From Euglena gracilis (lineage: Eukaryota; Euglenida; Euglenophyceae; Euglenales), in the NCBI GenBank assembly GCA_039621445.1, contig CP154955.1, positions 48,468,086 through 48,532,085 on the forward strand: 64,000 bases of DNA. The letters run 5' to 3'. Of this stretch, positions 32,514-64,000 are shown piece after piece. A model generated the notes under the pieces. The model did no database searches, was not told where the DNA came from, and saw only the letters and a program-made list of their open reading frames with translations. The position numbers and the translations under genes were made by a program. Each line of letters begins with the position of its first letter. Position 1 is the first letter of the stretch.

Positions 32514-35500
32514 GCACGCAGTGTACTCTTCTCGACGGTGCAGACCCGTTGGGCGGCGCTTGCCCCCACGTCAGGGAATACCGCTCGCTGCAGGAGCTGT
32601 TCACGCGGCGCCTCCGTGCAGGAGCCCGGCCCGTGGATGAGATGGCGCTCTTGGTGGCCAGGAGGCTGGGGGGTGGGGTCGACCCAGGGTGCCGACCCCA
32701 AATATGTGTTCTTTCACCTCGATGAAATCTGGGAGTTTTTTGAACAGATCAGGAATAAAAAGGCCGCAACTTTTTCTGCAATAACATCATATGACTGGAC
32801 ATGTGATCTATTGTGAGAATTCTGCCTGTTTAAGGGATCCCCTTATGGACCGCCCTTCAAGACCTACGGGCCGGACAACGTCCGGTCCGGCTGTCGAACA
32901 GGGTCGAAAATTGAAGAGGAAACAAACACTTTTTTTTAAACACTTTTTGGGTAGATGGGCGATGGCCCAAGGATGCCAGAAATCACTCCCCCCCCCCCCC
33001 GACGTCTACCCATTTTTTTCGCCACAATATGGCGTTGGCCATTTCCCCTGTGGATTTTTTTACTGAACGTGCTGGGAGAACAGTTTTTTTTTTTTTGCTT
33101 CAGGAGCCCCTCACTGTTTTCACACAAAAAGAAGACCAGTGCTGCTGGTTGGCCAGCCCTTTTTGCTGGGTTCGGCCAATTTTTTTTCAGTGAAAGGCAA
33201 TTTTTGAAAAGTTGCCAAAAACGGTTGGAACAATTCTGTTTCAGGGTGTTTTTTTATTTGTGGTACATGCCCCCCCTGTTTTTTGAAAGGGCATTTGTTT
33301 GGCTGTTTTTTTTTTGAGCACCTGTCCACTTCAGGTTTTTGAGGCCCCAGTCTGGTTCAGCTGGGTTTAACCAGGCCAATTTTCCAGCCTAGCCCAGCTG
33401 TCCTCCGGGGTCCTTCAAGGAATGTCCGATGCCTATCGGTCGTGCGTCGGGTGGGTGGGTTTTTGCGGCAAGGCCCAATAAATCAATTAAAAAAACGAAA
33501 CGCAACGCACTGACTCACATCGTAAAATAATGGGAATGTCCACATCTATCATCGCACCTATCGTCGGGGCAAACCCCGCTGTTGTGTGGGTTGGTCTGGC
33601 GAAAAGCCAATAGGAATCAGGGTGGGGGGAATTTTGTGACTTGCGCGATCCAAACAATGATGCGGCCTGTTGGCTTCGTTGCAGGACTGTGGCTCACCCC
33701 CAATCCTCTTGGGCCGCGGTTTCAACGAGCGATTGGCGTGTGGCCTGGCCCGCCCCCGCCCCCCTGCCAAAAGCCCCGCCGACGGCGTTGTGCTGCACTG
33801 CGGCCCCCTGGATGGGGACCGCCTGTGTGTCAAAGGTGTGCCGTCTTCTTTGACGGCAATTCCCCCTGTTCAGACTTCCCCCCCCCAGTGAACTGGAGGT
33901 GGAAAGGAACCACTCCAAACATTTTTTTTGGCGGGGGCGTTTTATTTGCACATGCATTTTTTAAGGCGTTCAACAAAGAAAGCGTTCAAAGAAAGTGTTC
34001 AAAAAACGCTTTCTGACGGCCTTCTAGTTAGGTGGTGATGCCCGTTTTGAGGATTTTCCGAATTTCCCGCTTTCACCCTCCCTGAAGTTCTACAACAATG
34101 ACCCCACATACAACACCCCCAGGGGTTTTTTATTTGCCAAATAAAAAAAAAACACATAACGCCATTCCAACAAAATTTTGGGTTGGCATAACAATTTTTC
34201 ACCAGAAAAGATGCATCTTTGGCAACAAAAATGCGCATTTTGGGGAAAATAGGAGGCACTCACCGAAATTTGGCATAAACTTGGTATTTGATTGCAGTTG
34301 GAAGCGGTGAAAGTTCGCAGAGGCCACGATGGCCAGAGAAGTTTGATCCCTCCAAAATATGGCCTCACCCCCAATATAAAACCCCCATGAGGACGCTGAA
34401 ATCCTGCTCAAATAAAGCCAGGGGGGGGCTTCATAGGGTTGTATTTGGGGGTATTATATTTTTGGGGTGGGGTTTATGCTCTTTGGGCCTTTCAAGCTCC
34501 CAACGGAACCGGCTGCGGGTAGGGTGGTGGGGCCCGGGTTCCCCCAGTGGGAGGGTCTATGCCAGGGTGCCTTGGGGTTATGTCAAAAATATCCCAAACA
34601 GAAAAGAGTTTCAGGATGAAAATGTGAAAAATTTTACCTTTTTTGAGGCTTTGGGGGGGAAGTTCATGACCGGCCTCCCAGTGTCTGGGGACTGGGGAGG
34701 GTGCCTTGCTCCGAGCCTGCACAGACACTGCCCCCCCCCCCCCACCCTCCAGGGCTGTCCCTCGGGCGGGCGGAGTTCCTGGGTGGGCCGGCGGCGTCGG
34801 AGGAACCGCAGGCGTGCTGCGTCATCTACCTCTCCCCCGGCCCTCAGGCTGTGGCTCCTGCCGTGGACCATTTGGTGGTCGGGTGGCGGGGGGGGGGGAG
34901 GTCCTCCCCACCCCAACAAGGATTTCTGTATTTCTGGGGGCCAATTTTTAGGTCAAAGTTTTCCTTCGGCGCCCTTGGCGCCGAAAGCTGAGGTGGGTGG
35001 GGGCCGAACCCCCCCCCCCACCTCCCGGGTGGGGGTCCGACCCCCCTACCAGGCCTTCCCATGCAGCCCTGCCCGGGTCCCTACCATCCCACCCTAAATG
35101 TGTGCTGGCGTGTTGGGGGTCACCTCACTCCCCCTGCCCCCCCCCTGCTTCCGGGTGTTGCCTGCTGGGAGGTCCCCCTCCCTGATCTCGGCTGTTCGAA
35201 GCCGTGGCCTGCCGGGGACTACCACCGCTTCCACTCGCCAGCCCGCTGGCGGGTGGAGTCCTGTCGACACATCGTGGGGTGTGCTGAACCGTGTGATTTG
35301 ATGCGGTAATACAGCAGTGCTGCTGTTGTTTTGCTGTCAATCTGCCCCCCCCCCCCCCATCAAGGAGGAAGTGAGGGGTCTTGTGCTTTGAGCCAGGAGA
35401 TGCCAATCCATGCAAATGCCGCCACTCTCCTCGAGCCTCTGAAGTCCTAATCATTTTCTTCCCTCCAGAGCTTCAGAGCTTCGCTTTAGGGGGATGTTGG

Positions 35501-38500
35501 ATGCTCAGCTTTTGTTCTCAATGCACCTGAAATTCCCCAAAGTATATTTTTTAGCACATTTTGTGGCAAGTCTCGGGGGCAGGCTATATTTTAGTCGGGT
35601 TCTGCCCCCACCCCGGGTTGGGGTGCCTGCCTGGGCAGGCACTCCAAGGCACTCCTGATCCGACCCCCCCCCCCGGAGGGGGCACACGGCCAAAAGTGCC
35701 CTAACACAGACCCCGGCACCGAAGGCGCCGGGGACCAAAAATGGCCTATTTTCAAAGGAATGTGCCAGGCGCAGGCCGAAATCCGACCCCCCCCCCCCGG
35801 GGGGTAGTGTCTGCCTGGGCAGGCACCCCAAGGCACTCTGGACCCCCTCCCCCCCCCCGGGGGTTGGCAAAAAAAACAGCCAGCTCGGGGGGAAAGTTTT
35901 TTTTGGGAAAGTCTCTTTGCTTCTGGCCTGAATCCAAGGCTTCATGAACAGTTTTTATAGTAGTGAACCGCCCGACTTAGGATCATTGTCCGGTTCCCCA
36001 AGTCCAAAACGTATTCTGTCTCATTTTCTGCCCTGCCCCAGCCAATTGTACAGCGTCCACCCGAAGGTTTTGCAGTGGCTGCCAACGCTCTTGACACTGA
36101 ATGAGCGCTGCATCTTAAGTGGTTTGTTCCCCGCCCTGTTCCCATCACCACAGGAAAGAAAATGCGATCAAAATTTCCATTCAAGAGGACAGAAGCCCCC
36201 TCTTTTTAAAAAAGCGATGGGCAAACTGGGGATTGTTTGGGGATAATTCCACGAGGCAATGTATTGTAAAGGAACGTTGGACGTTGCCCTTGGATCAACC
36301 TTGGGGAGAAAACCCTGTGGATCTCATTTGTCCGGCAAGCCGGCACAACCACTTGTAAGGAAGAGGGGGCCAAGGGTCTGCGGGGGAGTACTATGAAGGG
36401 TGGGTCAAAGGACCAAAGGTTTTTTGAGGCTTGCGTTTTGTGTTGACTCGAGAAGAGAAAAGGGGAAAAAGGGCTGGGCCACACCCACACCCCAACACAA
36501 AATTCAGGGACACGCTCAGGGTGCCCGTCGGTGGAGACGTTTGGGCATGCAAATTTGGCCCCTCTAAAGTTGGCCGTCGGCTACTTTACTTCGGCCCTAA
36601 CCCTTAACTTGCAATATTTTAAGGCTTTTTGGCCTGTTTTGTGTTTCGTCCTCCGCAGTTCTTATCATGCCCAGGGGGCTTACCCCCCCCCCCTGGGCGC
36701 TTGAGGCCGGAGGGCCAACCTCAAGGGGCCAAGTTTGCATGATAAGAATTGCGGTGGGCCAAGTGCAAAACAGGCCAAAAAGCCTAAAAGTGGAGGGCCA
36801 AGATCACAAGGGAAGCCCAAAGGCCAACTTGGGGGACCAAGTTTGCATGTAAGGGAGGAGGGCGGGCCAAATCCCCCCCCCCCACCACCGAAGCGGTCCG
36901 CTGCAAACGCGCCCCCAACTTTGATGATTTTGAAAATTCTGATTCTGACAAATGCAATCCTGAAGACAATCAACGTCACCAGACAGGTGAAGCTTACTCC
37001 CCCAGAGGCCGCCGGAGGCGCCGGTAAGTGAGAAGGCGAAAAGCGCACTCGCACATCAATTTGGGAGGAGGTTCACCGTGCAACTCCACAGCTGTCATCT
37101 GTGCATTCCCATCCCACGCACAGCAACATGGACGGACGATGGTGTGGCATTTTACATTGTTCATGTTGGGAATGTAATGTAATGTGTGTAAACCATCCCC
37201 TGGTGCACTCATTGTGCAGGGCGTTGGCAAGGTGGACAGCTGCATTTTGGTGCCGTTGGGATCAGGAAAGTCTCCGATAAAACAGCTTCATTCTTTTGTT
37301 TTCCCTCCTGCCTTGAACTTTTCAAAATTCATTAGAATGAGGTTCAGAGATTTTTGAAAACTGAGAGTTAAGAGAGTATTCAGAAAGCCAGTAAACGACA
37401 CGTTATGCGCTTGCGATCGGCAAGTCACGGGGCAGAAGAGGGGGCAAATGACATCCGCAAAAATATTTCCCGTTGACCCCACATTTTCACACAATTTTTA
37501 CACAATTTTTCCTCACACTTGAATGAAAATGGAAATGGAAGACGTAAGTCGTCCCGGCCATTCCTCAAATGGTTCACAAGGCAGGTGACACAAGCAGTTC
37601 TTTTAGTTGTGTTTGCTTGAGTTTTCTCCCAATTTTGGAAAAGTTTGCCGTTTTTGCATTTTTTTTTGGATTTGCAATTTTCTCTGTTTCCCCTGCCACT
37701 CAGAAATTTTGGAAATTCTGCATCATTTGACCAGTTATTTTCAGGGACCAAACTTTTTTGTCAGATTTTTGTTATTGTAGTTTTTTTTTGGCCAAAATTG
37801 CCAAAATTGCAAGAATCACAATTTTGGATTTTTTGAGAAAAAAATGGGAATGATGGTGTAATGACAGTTCAATGCTGAAAACGGTCCTTGGAGGTGAAAT
37901 TTTCCGTGTCCCCTCCAGCACATGTGTACACCCCCAACATCAATTTCCCTGTAATACACCGCAATTTTCCTGCAATTTATTTGCGATATCAATATCGGTT
38001 ATTTGCGATATTTCCTTCCGATGTCAACAACCCCATTGCACGAGGGCTAATTGAACCTTCCCCCTAAATATGACACCCGTCCGGGGTCCGACTTCGCGAT
38101 CCGAGCTGTAACCCCCCCCCCCCGACAACTCCAAAGGAGGGATTCTTGGCTTGTTGTGACCTTCATGAGGAAACAATCAAAGAAATCAATTGCTGAAACG
38201 CTGTGTCTCAGTCTGTGACACCTCACTTGACAGTGACCAAGGTTTGTTTTATTTTGAATGCTTCTGGCTTCGCAAAGATGGGCACACAAATGTGGTGCTC
38301 GTTTTTTGGCCAAAAATCCCAAAATATTATCCGAGCTGTAGCCCCCTCCCCTAATGTACCCCCCTTGGACTTCAACGAAAAAAATAATGACTCGGGGGGT
38401 ATATTTGGGGGGAGGTTGCTTCGCATATTTGTGATTGACATGACTTTTTTTTTTCTCTGCCCGTGTGATAATGTAGTTTTTTTTTCGCTCCACAGCCAGC

Positions 38501-40734
38501 CCAGCCGCCGCGGTCAGGGCTGTCTGGGAATCCCGGCAACCCCATGGGTGGTGGGTGGGGAGGCCTTACCCCCCCCCCCCAGGCCTTCCTGTATTTCCGG
38601 GGGGGGCGCCGATTTTTAGGTCAAAATTTTCCCTCGACACCAAAGGAATTTTCTTTGAGCGGGTGCCATGGTGGGGGGGTCGACCCCCCACCACCAGGTC
38701 TTCCCTTACAGCCCTGGCTGTGGTGTTCATTTTGCCTTAGCCACCCAGACGTCCGGCGTCCGGTACTATGGTCGTGTCAGAGACCGCACTGAGCGTTGGG
38801 CAGTTCCTTGAGACTCCCCTGGCCGCGGCCACCAACGTGGGCAGCATCGCGTTGACCTGCGGGCCGGAGGTGCGCAGCAACCGGCCGGGGGACGACGGGG
38901 CACCGGGAAACGTCGTCCGGGAAGTGCCGATGGACCGCCCCCTCGAACTGCAGCCTGGGGATGAGGTCCGGTCTGTTTCTGTTGGTGGCTCTGCGCAGCG
39001 TTAACGGCTTTGACTTTGAACGCTCATCAGTGAATGGTGAGGGGATGGGTTGGTCGTTGGTAATTATTTGTCTTATCCCGCAGAAACCTTTTTGCACACT
39101 GTTTTTTTTTTAATTTTAACAATTTTTTTTAAAAAAACAAAAAAAACGCCAACGATGTTTTGCCCCGGCGTGGGATGCATTTTTGAAAGGCTGATTAACA
39201 GGTTCGGCATGAACAGCAGGACACCGCTCTCCCCTTCTGAACCGAACTGGCCTGAACCAGCTTGGGACCTGGACCAGGCTTCCTTTTAATTTGGAAGACC
39301 CGGGGGGATGGGCCCTGGTCCCAGGCCCGGTCATGAGCCAGGCCAGGCCTGGGCATGAGTTTTGGCGCGAAGCGCCGAAAACTTTGGGAAATGATTTTTG
39401 GGGAGGTCTCCGACCCCCCCCCCCGGGACCCTGGGGCCCTGTGCTGGGCTTCCCTCCGGAGGTCTTAAAAAGAAGCCTGGTCTGGGCCATACCTTTGCGT
39501 AAGGTGTGTCTGACCACACCCCCTGAGGGGGGGGTGATTGACTGGTTTTTCGGAGTGGCTGGACAGATTCCCCCCCCCCCCCCGTGGAGTGGGAGTGGAA
39601 AGTAGGAGTAGGAAGTGGGTGACTGGTGTTTTTTTGAAAAGTGATTGACTGGCTTCTTGAAAGTGGAAAGTGCCCCCCTCCCCTCCCCCAGGGTTGGTAG
39701 TGTATTTACGGACCCTCCCTTCCAGGCTTCTTTTTAAGTCAGCAGACTTTCGGGGGGGGAGGGGGGGGTGGGTGGGTCCGGGGCCGGACCCCTCCCCCCG
39801 GGGGGGGGGGGGTCCCGCGCCGGAGGGCACCGGGCATACCTTTTCGGCGCGAAGCAAAGCAAAAAGAAATTTTTGAAACTTGCCTTTAACGGGCCCGATT
39901 TTGGGGGGTACCCCCACCCCGAAGGGGTCCCGCGCCACCCTGGATGGGTGGGGGGGGCCCCCCCTGGGGTCTTAAAAAGAAGCCTGCTCCCTTCCTGCCC
40001 ATTCAATTATGTGCATTTTCCCGAGTTCTTCGTTGTGAGTGGCTCAGTCCCCCCCCCCCTATTCCAGGTGGGGCTGTTCCGCATGGGCTCCACCGTCGTG
40101 CTGCTGTTCGACGCGCCGCCACCACTGCAGTTCTGCGTCGCTGCTGGGCAGCGGGTGGCCGTGGGGCCAGGCTTCTTTTTGACTTGGAAGACCCCCCCCC
40201 CCCCGGGGATGAGGGCGTGCCACCCACCCCTCCAGGGATGAGGACCCCGGGGGTGAGGTGGGGTGGGGGGGTCCCGGGCCGGAAGCCCGAGTATGCCCGA
40301 GATTTGATTTTGGGAAATGCCCTCAGACGGCCCAATTTTTGGGGGGTCCCCCTGGGGGGGATTCCGCGCTGGGCCGTTGGGTGGGGGGACCAGGCACCCT
40401 TTTTTTTAAAAGGAAAGTTGCACCCCCCCCCCCGGGGGGGTGCCATGGGCATGGGGGTCGGACATTTTTGACCCCAGGGGGGGGGGTCGGGTTTTGAGGT
40501 GGGCAGTGCTGTAGACACCGGGGCCCAGAAAATGCCATTTTCAAAAGAGATTTGGCTGGGTTGTCAGGCACTGGGGTCCAAAACCAACCCCCCCCCCCAG
40601 GGGGGCGTGCTATGCTATGGGCACCCCATAGCACAAGGCGCCCCCCCCCGGGCTGGTAAAAAGAAGCCAGGGGGACCCCCAGGTGTTAAAAAGAAGCCCG
40701 TGTGGGGCAGGCGCTGTGCCGGCTGGCGCAATAG
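28389..40734 (+). CDS. PSD: Phosphatidylserine decarboxylase proenzyme, 11 exons
   Basis: Makes phosphatidylethanolamine from phosphatidylserine by a pyruvoyl-dependent decarboxylation, normally at the inner mitochondrial membrane or in bacteria. Eleven segments join in frame to a 332-residue model (999 nt with stop). It has an Arg-rich, acid-poor N-terminus like a mitochondrial presequence (residues 1-40), [34 protein letters not shown], the SPADG motif with the catalytic Asp (about 135), DYHRFHSP with the catalytic His (about 185), NERC, ATNVGSI, and MGST (298-300). The enzyme would cleave itself between Gly298 and Ser299 to leave a 34-residue pyruvoyl alpha chain. The length is normal for the family. 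Seven junctions are in-phase GT-AG. Three are not clear-cut: exon 4/5 (GA-AG), exon 6/7 and exon 10/11. Introns contain CA and TATA repeats and elements A4, B1, B2, D1, D2 and D3. Identity is very secure, and mitochondrial location is inferred. Confidence 0.93.
28950..29125. repeat. (TATATG)n / (TA)n microsatellite
   Basis: A 175-bp run of TATATG, TATG and TA units in decarboxylase intron 1. The Tyr/Ile-rich open frames across it on both strands are not genes. Confidence 0.9.
29227..29285 (+). CDS. PSD: Decarboxylase exon 2
   Basis: Encodes (S)[20 protein letters not shown], a typical N-terminal segment of the family. The acceptor GGCCAG restores a Ser codon in phase with exon 1. The donor is TGGG|GTGTGC. 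Confidence 0.88.
29636..29706 (+). CDS. PSD: Decarboxylase exon 3
   Basis: The acceptor TGTCCCAG precedes [20 protein letters not shown] and SMY, which corresponds to the family segment after the LSRLWG motif. The donor is TAT|GTGTCA, phase 0. Confidence 0.88.
32265..32516. repeat. (CA)n microsatellite abutting an exon
   Basis: About 250 bp of CA with CCCA, AACA and GCAC interruptions, ending in CCTGCACGCAG, the acceptor of decarboxylase exon 4. The normal polypyrimidine tract is therefore replaced by CA repeat. Cys/Val and His/Thr frames through it are artefacts. Confidence 0.95.
32522..32661 (+). CDS. PSD: Decarboxylase exon 4 ([13 protein letters not shown])
   Basis: Encodes [38 protein letters not shown] and DEMALLVA. 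The FFTRxLxPGARP signature is conserved in all type I enzymes. The frame to exon 5 is kept only if the intron begins GAGG after GTGGCCAG (GA-AG). A GT donor at 32654 shifts the frame. Confidence 0.93.
32837..33075. mobile_element. Family E element 1
   Basis: Begins near TTATGGACCGCCC and contains GATGGGCGATGG, then CAAGGATGCCAGAAATCA and a GACGTCTACCC segment, all shared with the copies near 47.8 kb and 62.1 kb. The left end resembles the GGGCGGTCC terminus of the 62-kb copy. The right end is unclear. Confidence 0.65.
33774..33835 (+). CDS. PSD: Decarboxylase exon 5 (SPADG, catalytic Asp)
   Basis: A 62-nt exon encoding (S)[20 protein letters not shown]. The Asp codon at 33781-33783 is the general base of the catalytic triad. 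The acceptor is CCAAAAG and the donor AAAG|GTGTGC, in phase with exon 6. Confidence 0.93.
34753..34840 (+). CDS. PSD: Decarboxylase exon 6 (CCVIYLSPG)
   Basis: Encodes [20 protein letters not shown] and [10 protein letters not shown]. The acceptor is CCCTCCAG. The protein should continue directly as DYHRFHSP. The 3' border has no GT; CCGG is repeated at the end of this exon and just before exon 7. A GC-AG alternative (34850 to 35200) would add seven residues. Confidence 0.92.
34845..35071. mobile_element. Family B element 2 (about 227 bp)
   Basis: The left end is CAGGCTGTGGC and the right end CTTCCCATGCAGCCCTG. It contains the family core TTTCTGTATTTC, then CCAATTTTTAGGTCAAAG and TTTTCC. CCCGG lies just outside both ends (34836 and 35072). 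It begins four bases after exon 6 ends. Confidence 0.7.
35216..35278 (+). CDS. PSD: Decarboxylase exon 7 (DYHRFHSP, catalytic His)
   Basis: Encodes (G)[20 protein letters not shown]. The His codon at 35223-35225 is the catalytic His. No AG precedes the exon at the required position. The donor is GTGGG|GTGTGC, in phase with exon 8. Confidence 0.92.
35580..35883. mobile_element. CAGGCTT-family element A4 (304 bp)
   Basis: The left end is CAGGCTATATTTTAGTCGGG and the right end GGTTGGCAAAAAAAACAGCC. The perfect 8-bp direct repeat CTCGGGGG lies at 35572-35579 and 35884-35891. Internal inverted GCCTGCCTGGGCAGGCAC and GGCACCGAAGGCGCCG blocks are shared with element A5 at the right edge of the window. 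Confidence 0.85.
36042..36121 (+). CDS. PSD: Decarboxylase exon 8 (LYSVHP, NERC)
   Basis: The acceptor TGCCCCAG precedes [20 protein letters not shown] and ERCILS, matching the LFSVNP and NER motifs. The donor is AGTG|GTTTGT, phase 1. Confidence 0.9.
38515..38716. mobile_element. Family B element 1 (202 bp), hAT-like ends
   Basis: The left end CAGGGCTGTCTGGGAA and the right end TTCCCTTACAGCCCTG are inverted repeats. The 8-bp flanks GCCGCGGT (38507-38514) and GCTGTGGT (38717-38724) differ only by two transitions. CAGGG ends with 8-bp duplications are typical of hAT transposons. It lies 64 bp upstream of decarboxylase exon 9. Confidence 0.8.
38781..38965 (+). CDS. PSD: Decarboxylase exon 9 (ATNVGSI)
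   Basis: The acceptor GTGTCAG is in phase with exon 8. It encodes [20 protein letters not shown] and [11 protein letters not shown], a variable stretch and [20 protein letters not shown] is strongly conserved. The donor is GATGAG|GTCCGG. Confidence 0.92.
39275..39479. mobile_element. CAGGCTT-family element D1 (205 bp)
   Basis: The left end is CAGGCTTCCTTTTAATTTGG and the right end GGTCTTAAAAAGAAGCCTG. The flanks ACCTGGAC (39267-39274) and GTCTGGGC (39480-39487) resemble a mutated target-site duplication. The interior carries a CGCGAAGCGCCGAAAA hairpin. Confidence 0.78.
39724..39986. mobile_element. CAGGCTT-family element D2 (263 bp), perfect 9-bp duplication
   Basis: The left end AGGCTTCTTTTTAAG and the right end CTTAAAAAGAAGCCTG are a near-perfect inverted repeat. 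CTCCCTTCC occurs exactly at 39715-39723 and 39987-39995. This is the clearest target-site duplication in the window and marks a recent insertion. Confidence 0.9.
40068..40166 (+). CDS. PSD: Decarboxylase exon 10 (MGST self-cleavage site)
   Basis: The acceptor TATTCCAG precedes [20 protein letters not shown] and [13 protein letters not shown]. Cleavage would fall between the Gly (40086-40088) and Ser (40089-40091) codons, and the Ser becomes the pyruvoyl group. The end is set where GTGGGGC is repeated before exon 11. A GT at 40161 could instead be the donor. Confidence 0.92.
40168..40701. mobile_element. CAGGCTT-family element D3 filling the last decarboxylase intron
   Basis: The left end is CAGGCTTCTTTTTGACTTGG and the right end TTAAAAAGAAGCCCGT, with a second right end (GTAAAAAGAAGCC) nested near 40660. 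GTGGGGC flanks it at 40161-40167 and 40702-40708. Removing the element and one repeat restores the conserved C-terminus of the decarboxylase. It may be two stacked elements. Confidence 0.8.
40708..40734 (+). CDS. PSD: Decarboxylase exon 11: C-terminus and stop
   Basis: Encodes QALCRLAQ then TAG (40732-40734). Joined at the GTGGGGC repeat it gives [12 protein letters not shown], like the V/IGQxLA ending of the family. GT-AG splicing (40161 to 40710) would also be in frame but would delete VGQ. Confidence 0.8.
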   Translation, partial: QALCRLAQ

Positions 40735-41714
40735 CTTCCCTGTTTGGACCGCTCAGCCCCCGCCCCATCCCAGCCACAACCCACACTGTCCCTGCTGCTG
40801 TCTCGCACAGTTCCGCATAGCAGAGCTTTCTTTGACATGGTGCGTCATCACACACTGTGGGATGGATTGGGAGCATTGATTTAGAAGGCTGAATACTGGC
40901 TGGATTATCCCCCCCCCCCCGAATAATGGCCTTATGGGCTGTTATTCAGATGGTTGGTCAAAACGGGGGGGGGTCATTCTTCAGTTTTTGTTTTGCATCA
41001 AAAAAGAGACCCCTATGGGAATGTCCTAAAAAGTTTCTTTGTTTTCCAGCTGACCTGTTTTGAAGACCTCCTTTTTTACACCTTTGGCTGATTGTTTTTT
41101 TTTATTCCATAGAAATGCGGTACAATAGCTGGGAACAATTGCATACATTGAGTTTCTGTTCTCCTTGCCAAGAAGCGCTGAACGTTGCCTCCGGATGAAC
41201 TCTGGGGATAAACCCCCGTGGTTGTGTAAGAAAACCCAGTTTTCCGACAAGCCACCACAACTGCTGCCCAAAGGTGATATTGTTCCCCGGGGTGTTGGGG
41301 TGGGGGAGTTGGGGGGAATTGGGGGGAACTTCTTGGGGGGGGGGGGCACTTGCAAGGTTGGTCCGGACTGACCCAGGGGTTGTTCCTGGGACCCCCCCCC
41401 AAACGATCATTTTTTTCTTTTCTGGCTTTGCACGGAACGTTTATGCACATTTTTTTTGCCCAAAAGCGCCCGAAATCATGTTTTGGGTAAATTTTGGGGG
41501 TAAAAATTTTAATTTAATTTTTAATTGGACGAGGGTTTCGCGATGGGCTGACAGTCGGTCACTTTGGCATTAAGTCGGGGTGGGGGGGGGTCCCCTTTAA
41601 CACCCCCCCCCCCCGACCGGAGGAATGGTCCGGACCACCCCACCCAGCTTGCCCTGAAATTCAAACTTGGCTGAAGCAAATCCCAGTGCTGTCGCCCCAC
41701 AGCCCCCACCAAGG
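40735..41714. other. Intergenic region between decarboxylase and antiporter
   Basis: About 980 bp with no coding block. It holds several C or G runs and an AT-rich patch near 41.50-41.53 kb. The 5' UTR and promoter of the antiporter are expected here, but no recognisable core element is visible. Confidence 0.5.

Positions 41715-64000
<22,286 letters not shown>

Noticed and set aside
32183-32816. Long open frames across the CA repeat on both strands (His/Thr and Cys/Val proteins)
   Set aside because: They are translations of a dinucleotide repeat. Only the short decarboxylase exon at their end is real.

Overview
This is a nuclear DNA window from an intron-rich eukaryote, most likely a unicellular alga. 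Coding DNA occurs as short, GC-rich exons (about 60 to 210 nt), separated by introns of 0.1 to 4 kb. The introns are packed with runs of 7 to 14 G or C, microsatellites and small inverted-repeat elements. Most exons can be joined in frame at GT-AG borders. A minority fit only GC-AG or GA-AG, or a short direct repeat. A plant/organelle-type HisRS, relaxed 5' splice sites and three genes in a row on one strand would suit a dinoflagellate or a similar alga, but the lineage cannot be fixed from this window.

Layout: 1 to about 10.2 kb has no recognisable gene. From 10.8 to 24.8 kb lie the exons of an organelle/bacterial-type histidyl-tRNA synthetase. From 28.4 to 40.7 kb is an 11-exon phosphatidylserine decarboxylase that can be assembled from ATG to stop (332 codons), with the Asp, His and Gly-Ser-Thr residues of the self-cleaving pyruvoyl enzyme. 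From 41.7 kb to beyond the right edge is a long SOS1/NHX-type Na+/H+ antiporter: a signal peptide, CPA1 transporter helices, a helical cytosolic region and the start of a cyclic-nucleotide-binding-like domain. All three genes are on the + strand. They share no pathway; they act in organelle translation, mitochondrial phospholipid synthesis and membrane ion homeostasis.

The most unusual content is the repeats. At least six families of short non-autonomous elements (about 170 to 530 bp) recur inside or beside the introns. Several have terminal inverted repeats and flanking 7 to 10 bp direct repeats that look like target-site duplications. One lies exactly between the last two coding segments of the decarboxylase. 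Others lie next to exons or at short exon-junction repeats. This suggests introns made from DNA transposons (introners), with splicing loose enough to tolerate them. Limits: exon borders were inferred by eye from protein conservation, reading phase and splice dinucleotides. Several junctions in the synthetase and antiporter are unresolved, and the exon for motif 2 of the synthetase was not found.
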